From an uncultured Anaerococcus sp. (GTDB lineage Bacteria > Bacillota > Clostridia > Tissierellales > Peptoniphilaceae): 14,179 nt of DNA. A model generated the notes under the pieces. It searched no databases. It was not told where the DNA came from and saw only the letters and a program-made list of their open reading frames with translations. The stretch is taken from assembly GCF_943912385.1 (NCBI RefSeq), contig NZ_CALTTY010000028.1, positions 1-14,179 of the forward strand. The letters run 5' to 3'. Below, in pieces: positions 11,996-14,179 of this stretch (positions within the stretch are counted from its first letter, which is position 1; every line of letters begins with the position of its first letter). The position numbers were made by a program, and so were the translations under genes.

Positions 11996-13618
11996 TTAGC
12001 CTATCATTTTTTCTAAATCTTCTTCTACACTTGTATTTGGCGCGATATTAAATTCTTTTACTAAAAAGTCTACAACTGTTGGGCTTAAAAATGCAGGTAG
12101 GGTTGGTCCTAGGTGGATATTTTTAACTCCGAGTGAAAGTAGGGAGAGGAGTACTATTACAGCTTTTTGCTCATACCATGCTATATTGTATTCAATTGGT
12201 AGGTCATTTATATCGTCTAATTCAAAGGCTTCTTTCAGGGCTAGGGCTATTTGGACTAGGGAGTAGGAGTCGTTGCATTGACCAGCGTCAAGGACTCTTG
12301 GGATTCCGTTAATATCGCCAAGACCTAGTTTATTGTAGCGGTATTTAGCACAGCCTGCTGTTAGAATTACAGTATCTTCTGGTAGGTTTTTAGCAAAATC
12401 TGTGTAATATGATCTTTTTGAGCTCCTACCATCGCAACCTGCCATTACGACAAATTTTCTGATATTTCCTTCCTTGACTTCAGAAACAACTTTGTCAGCT
12501 AGGGCTAGGACCTGGTTGTGGGCAAAGCCACCTACAACTTTGATATCTTCGATATTTTCTGGAGCCTTGCATGTTTTTGCCATTTCAATGATTTCTGAAA
12601 AGTCCTTGTAGCCATTTTCATCTGCCTCTATGTGGCTTGCTCCTGGATAGCCTGCATTTGATGTTGTAAACATCCTATCTAAATAGGTATTATTCTTCTT
12701 TGGTGGGACAATACAGTTGGTTGTCATTAAGATTGGGCCGTTAAAGCTTTCAAATTCTTCGTTTTGCTTCCACCAAGAATTACCGTAGTTTCCATGGAAG
12801 TGGTCGTATTCTTTAAAGACTGGGTAGTAATTTGCAGGGAGCATTTCAGAGTGGGTATAGACATCAACACCAGTGCCTTTAGTCTGTTCAAGGAGCATCT
12901 TCATATCATGAAGGTCGTGGCCAGATATCAAAATACCAGGGTTTTTGCCTGCTGAATAATCAACTTCTGTTATCTCAGGATTTCCGTAGGTCTCGGTATT
13001 TGCCTTATCCAATAGGGCCATAGCCTTTACTCCGTGGTCTCCTGTTTTAATTACAAGATTTATTAAATCATCTATTTCTTTATCAGCGAGGGTAGTTTCC
13101 ACAAGGGCTTTTGCTATAAATTTATCTACTTCTTCATCCCTATATCCTAAGACATTGGCGTGGTGGTTGTAGGCTGCCATCCCCTTTAGGCCGTAGGTTA
13201 CAAGTTCAACAAGAGATCTTTCATCTTCATTTATAATATTTAGAACTCCTACCTCAACTGCCTTTTTTCTTAATTCTTCATCGTCAAATGATAGGTAGGA
13301 TTCAATTTCAGATAGGCCATCTGTGCCTATTTTTCCCATTATTTTTTCCTTAAAGGCCATTGTTTTCTTGATTGCATCAAGGATTGCACTTTCATCAAAA
13401 TTCGCATTTGTGATTGTGATAAATAGGTTATTAGAAATCCTATCATAGACCTTAGCACAGGCCTTGCCTTTTTTTACTACAAGACCAGCTAAGCCCTTAG
13501 TTGTGTATACTAATAGATCCTGAAGGTTTGCAACATCTTCATTTTTACCGCAAACACCGATTTTGGTGCAGCCTTTGTTTCCTGCAGTTTCTTGACATTG
13601 GTAACAAAACATATTCAT
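11996..13618 (-). CDS. hcp: Hybrid cluster protein (hydroxylamine/NO reductase), strict-anaerobe class
   Basis: An iron-sulfur enzyme that reduces hydroxylamine in vitro and nitric oxide in vivo, protecting anaerobes from nitrosative stress. The N-terminal cysteines 5, 8, 17 and 23 have the C-x2-C-x8-C-x5-C spacing of the [4Fe-4S] class from strict anaerobes, not the [2Fe-2S] form of facultative bacteria. All hybrid cluster ligands are visible: His234 (GHDLHD), Glu258 (HSEMLP), Cys302 (TTNC), Cys395 (MAGCDGR), Cys423 (AGCAKYR), Cys448 (GQCND) and Glu483 (WYEQK). The 540 residues are full length. The ribosome site GAAAGAGG is very close to ATG 13618 and better placed for the in-frame ATG at 13614-13612, so translation may begin at Met3 (MFCYQCQE). 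No hcr reductase gene is adjacent. Confidence 0.97.
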   Translation of the reverse strand: MNMFCYQCQETAGNKGCTKIGVCGKNEDVANLQDLLVYTTKGLAGLVVKKGKACAKVYDRISNNLFITITNANFDESAILDAIKKTMAFKEKIMGKIGTDGLSEIESYLSFDDEELRKKAVEVGVLNIINEDERSLVELVTYGLKGMAAYNHHANVLGYRDEEVDKFIAKALVETTLADKEIDDLINLVIKTGDHGVKAMALLDKANTETYGNPEITEVDYSAGKNPGILISGHDLHDMKMLLEQTKGTGVDVYTHSEMLPANYYPVFKEYDHFHGNYGNSWWKQNEEFESFNGPILMTTNCIVPPKKNNTYLDRMFTTSNAGYPGASHIEADENGYKDFSEIIEMAKTCKAPENIEDIKVVGGFAHNQVLALADKVVSEVKEGNIRKFVVMAGCDGRSSKRSYYTDFAKNLPEDTVILTAGCAKYRYNKLGLGDINGIPRVLDAGQCNDSYSLVQIALALKEAFELDDINDLPIEYNIAWYEQKAVIVLLSLLSLGVKNIHLGPTLPAFLSPTVVDFLVKEFNIAPNTSVEEDLEKMIG

Positions 13619-13664
13619 ACCTCTTTCTCATTATGATTTAAATTTTACTTCATCTTATATTAAT

Positions 13665-13708
13665 ATTATAGGAGAGTTAAATAAAAAAGTCTGTAACTAA
13701 TGTTACAG
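13665..13708 (-). promoter_or_regulatory. hcp promoter with Crp/Fnr-type operator
   Basis: CTGTAAC (13691-13697), TAAT and GTTACAG (13702-13708) form a perfect 7-4-7 palindrome. On the - strand a TATAAT (13670-13665) lies downstream with no good -35 box. With the transcript start near 13658, the palindrome centre (13699.5) falls at -41.5, the class II activator position used by Crp/Fnr proteins. The half site GTAAC/GTTAC fits what I recall of HcpR sites in clostridia; this is memory, not a search. Confidence 0.7.
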
Positions 13709-13961
13709 TGGATAGAATTTCTAGAATTTAGAAATAAAAGTTTTAATAAACAAGATATTTCATTATAAAAAATTATATTATGGTTAAAATCATATATAAA
13801 AACTTTTATATTATGTTTCCTATATGTAGGTAGATAGTTAAATAAAAATAATGTCGGAAGAATTATGCAAAATTACATTTTTATATTCTATAAAAACAAT
13901 GGACCTAGCAGATTGAACTAATTGAAATTGTCGGCAGGAATGAAATCCTAATAAGAAATAT

Positions 13962-14007
13962 GAAGACACCTGAGAAGATGACTTCTTAAAGAGTTCTTTT
14001 TTTATTT
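13962..14007 (+). terminator. Terminator or attenuator ahead of the YkvI-like gene
   Basis: GAAGACACCT (13962-13971) pairs with AGATGACTTC (13976-13985) with two mismatches, around GAGA. A second, overlapping pairing uses ACTT with GAGT around 13981-13994, and a T-run from 13996 to 14003 follows. It stands just ahead of a promoter-like sequence and gene start. Confidence 0.45.
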
Positions 14008-14010
14008 ATC

Positions 14011-14038
14011 TTGCTAAATTGATAAAAACAAGTATAAT
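14011..14038 (+). promoter_or_regulatory. Possible promoter of the YkvI-like gene
   Basis: TTGCTA (14011-14016), a 16-base spacer and TATAAT (14033-14038). The transcript start near 14045 would leave a very short leader before the GGAGG at 14047-14051. Confidence 0.5.
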
Positions 14039-14055
14039 TTAAAAATGGAGGAATT

Positions 14056-14154
14056 ATGAATAAACAAACGCTAAAAATAATGCTCGCATACATAGGAGTC
14101 CTCACAGGGGCAGGTCTAGCATCATATGGTACCCCCAAAAAGTTGTACTTCTAA
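14056..14154 (+). pseudogene. YkvI-like membrane protein gene, truncated by an insertion
   Basis: The GGAGG ribosome site at 14047-14051 leads to ATG 14056. The first 23 residues, ending LAYIGVLTGAGLAS, match the first helix of YkvI-type polytopic membrane proteins, in which a GxxxGAGxASGQE pattern continues as GQE. Here the match stops at Ser23 (14124); nine unrelated residues and a TAA at 14152 follow. The break coincides with the start of an IS-like terminal sequence, so the rest of the gene is expected beyond the element, outside the window. The family is related to amino acid transporters; the substrate is unknown. Confidence 0.65.
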
Positions 14155-14179
14155 TTTCTTACCTATAAACATATGAATT
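14127..14179. mobile_element. Probable IS3-family element end (partial)
   Basis: From TGG at 14127 the sequence reads TGGTACCCCCAAAAAGTTG, which resembles IS3-family terminal repeats of Firmicutes (TG at the tip, then a CCCCCAAAAAGTT core). The element runs off the window, so orientation, transposase and target duplication cannot be seen. The window ends about 53 bases in, as a contig broken at a repeat would. Confidence 0.55.

Larger units (their letters stand above)
13709..14055 (+). other. Gene-free stretch with a structured, terminator-like leader
   Basis: No coding frame is convincing here. ATTTCTA (13717-13723) pairs with TAGAAAT (13729-13735). Two similar blocks begin TGTCGG-AAG (13852) and TGTCGG-CAG (13930). 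AGGA (13936-13939) can pair with TCCT (13946-13949). The rest up to 13895 is featureless A/T. I could not match the structured part to a riboswitch, T-box or other named leader. Confidence 0.4.

Noticed and set aside
13896..13960. T-box or known riboswitch upstream of the YkvI-like gene
   Set aside because: A TGGACC at 13900-13905 recalls the T-box core, but the rest of the conserved sequence and stem I features are missing; no other named class fitted.
1..14179. CRISPR arrays, tRNA or rRNA genes
   Set aside because: No regularly spaced direct repeats and no cloverleaf or rRNA-like sequence were seen on either strand.

Overview
The window is a low-GC, Gram-positive-type chromosome segment. 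AGGAGG-type ribosome binding sites precede most genes. The long Firmicutes form of S12, a strict-anaerobe-type hybrid cluster protein and the general protein similarities suggest an anaerobic coccus of the Peptoniphilaceae (Anaerococcus or a relative). That placement is inference from recognised protein features, not a database match.

Layout. (1) 1-1180: a class B sortase gene on +, closed by a strong hairpin shared with the convergent genes on -. (2) 1190-3714, all -: a PPC/DUF296 protein, thiol peroxidase Tpx and an FAD/NAD(P)-binding flavoprotein. Tpx and the flavoprotein each have a visible promoter. (3) 3788-8344, +: a free-standing str operon, rpsL-rpsG-fusA-tuf, with a near-consensus sigma-A promoter and a terminator. 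An unusual GC-richer block of three stem-loops lies between the tuf stop and that terminator. The encoded EF-Tu has no cysteine. (4) 8345-11197, +: a very AT-rich accessory cassette. It encodes a secreted protein with a Cys-rich hydrophobic C-terminus (bacteriocin-like, distantly resembling halocin C8 precursors), two paralogous 60-residue two-helix membrane proteins, a NarL-type histidine kinase and a LuxR/NarL-type response regulator. (5) 11282-13708, -: a Crp/Fnr-family regulator and the hybrid cluster protein gene hcp. A perfect 7-4-7 operator is centred at -41.5 of the predicted hcp promoter. (6) 13709-14179: a structured, terminator-like leader, then the first 23 codons of a YkvI-like membrane protein gene, broken by what looks like an IS3-family end. 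The window stops about 53 bases into that element.

Main point of interest. The cassette in (4) looks like a self-regulated peptide or bacteriocin locus. Its histidine kinase has no usable start codon ahead of the His box. The upstream 59-codon membrane ORF ends at two A-AAA-AAT slippery heptamers followed by a stop, and a -1 shift there would join membrane helices, DHp and ATPase domain into one kinase of about 264 residues. This may be programmed frameshifting, a pseudogene or a sequencing indel; the sequence alone cannot decide.

Functional themes. Tpx and Hcp with its regulator deal with peroxide and nitrosative stress in an anaerobe. The str operon is housekeeping. The sortase acts at the cell surface. 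The AT-rich cassette and the IS end mark the more mobile part of the window.
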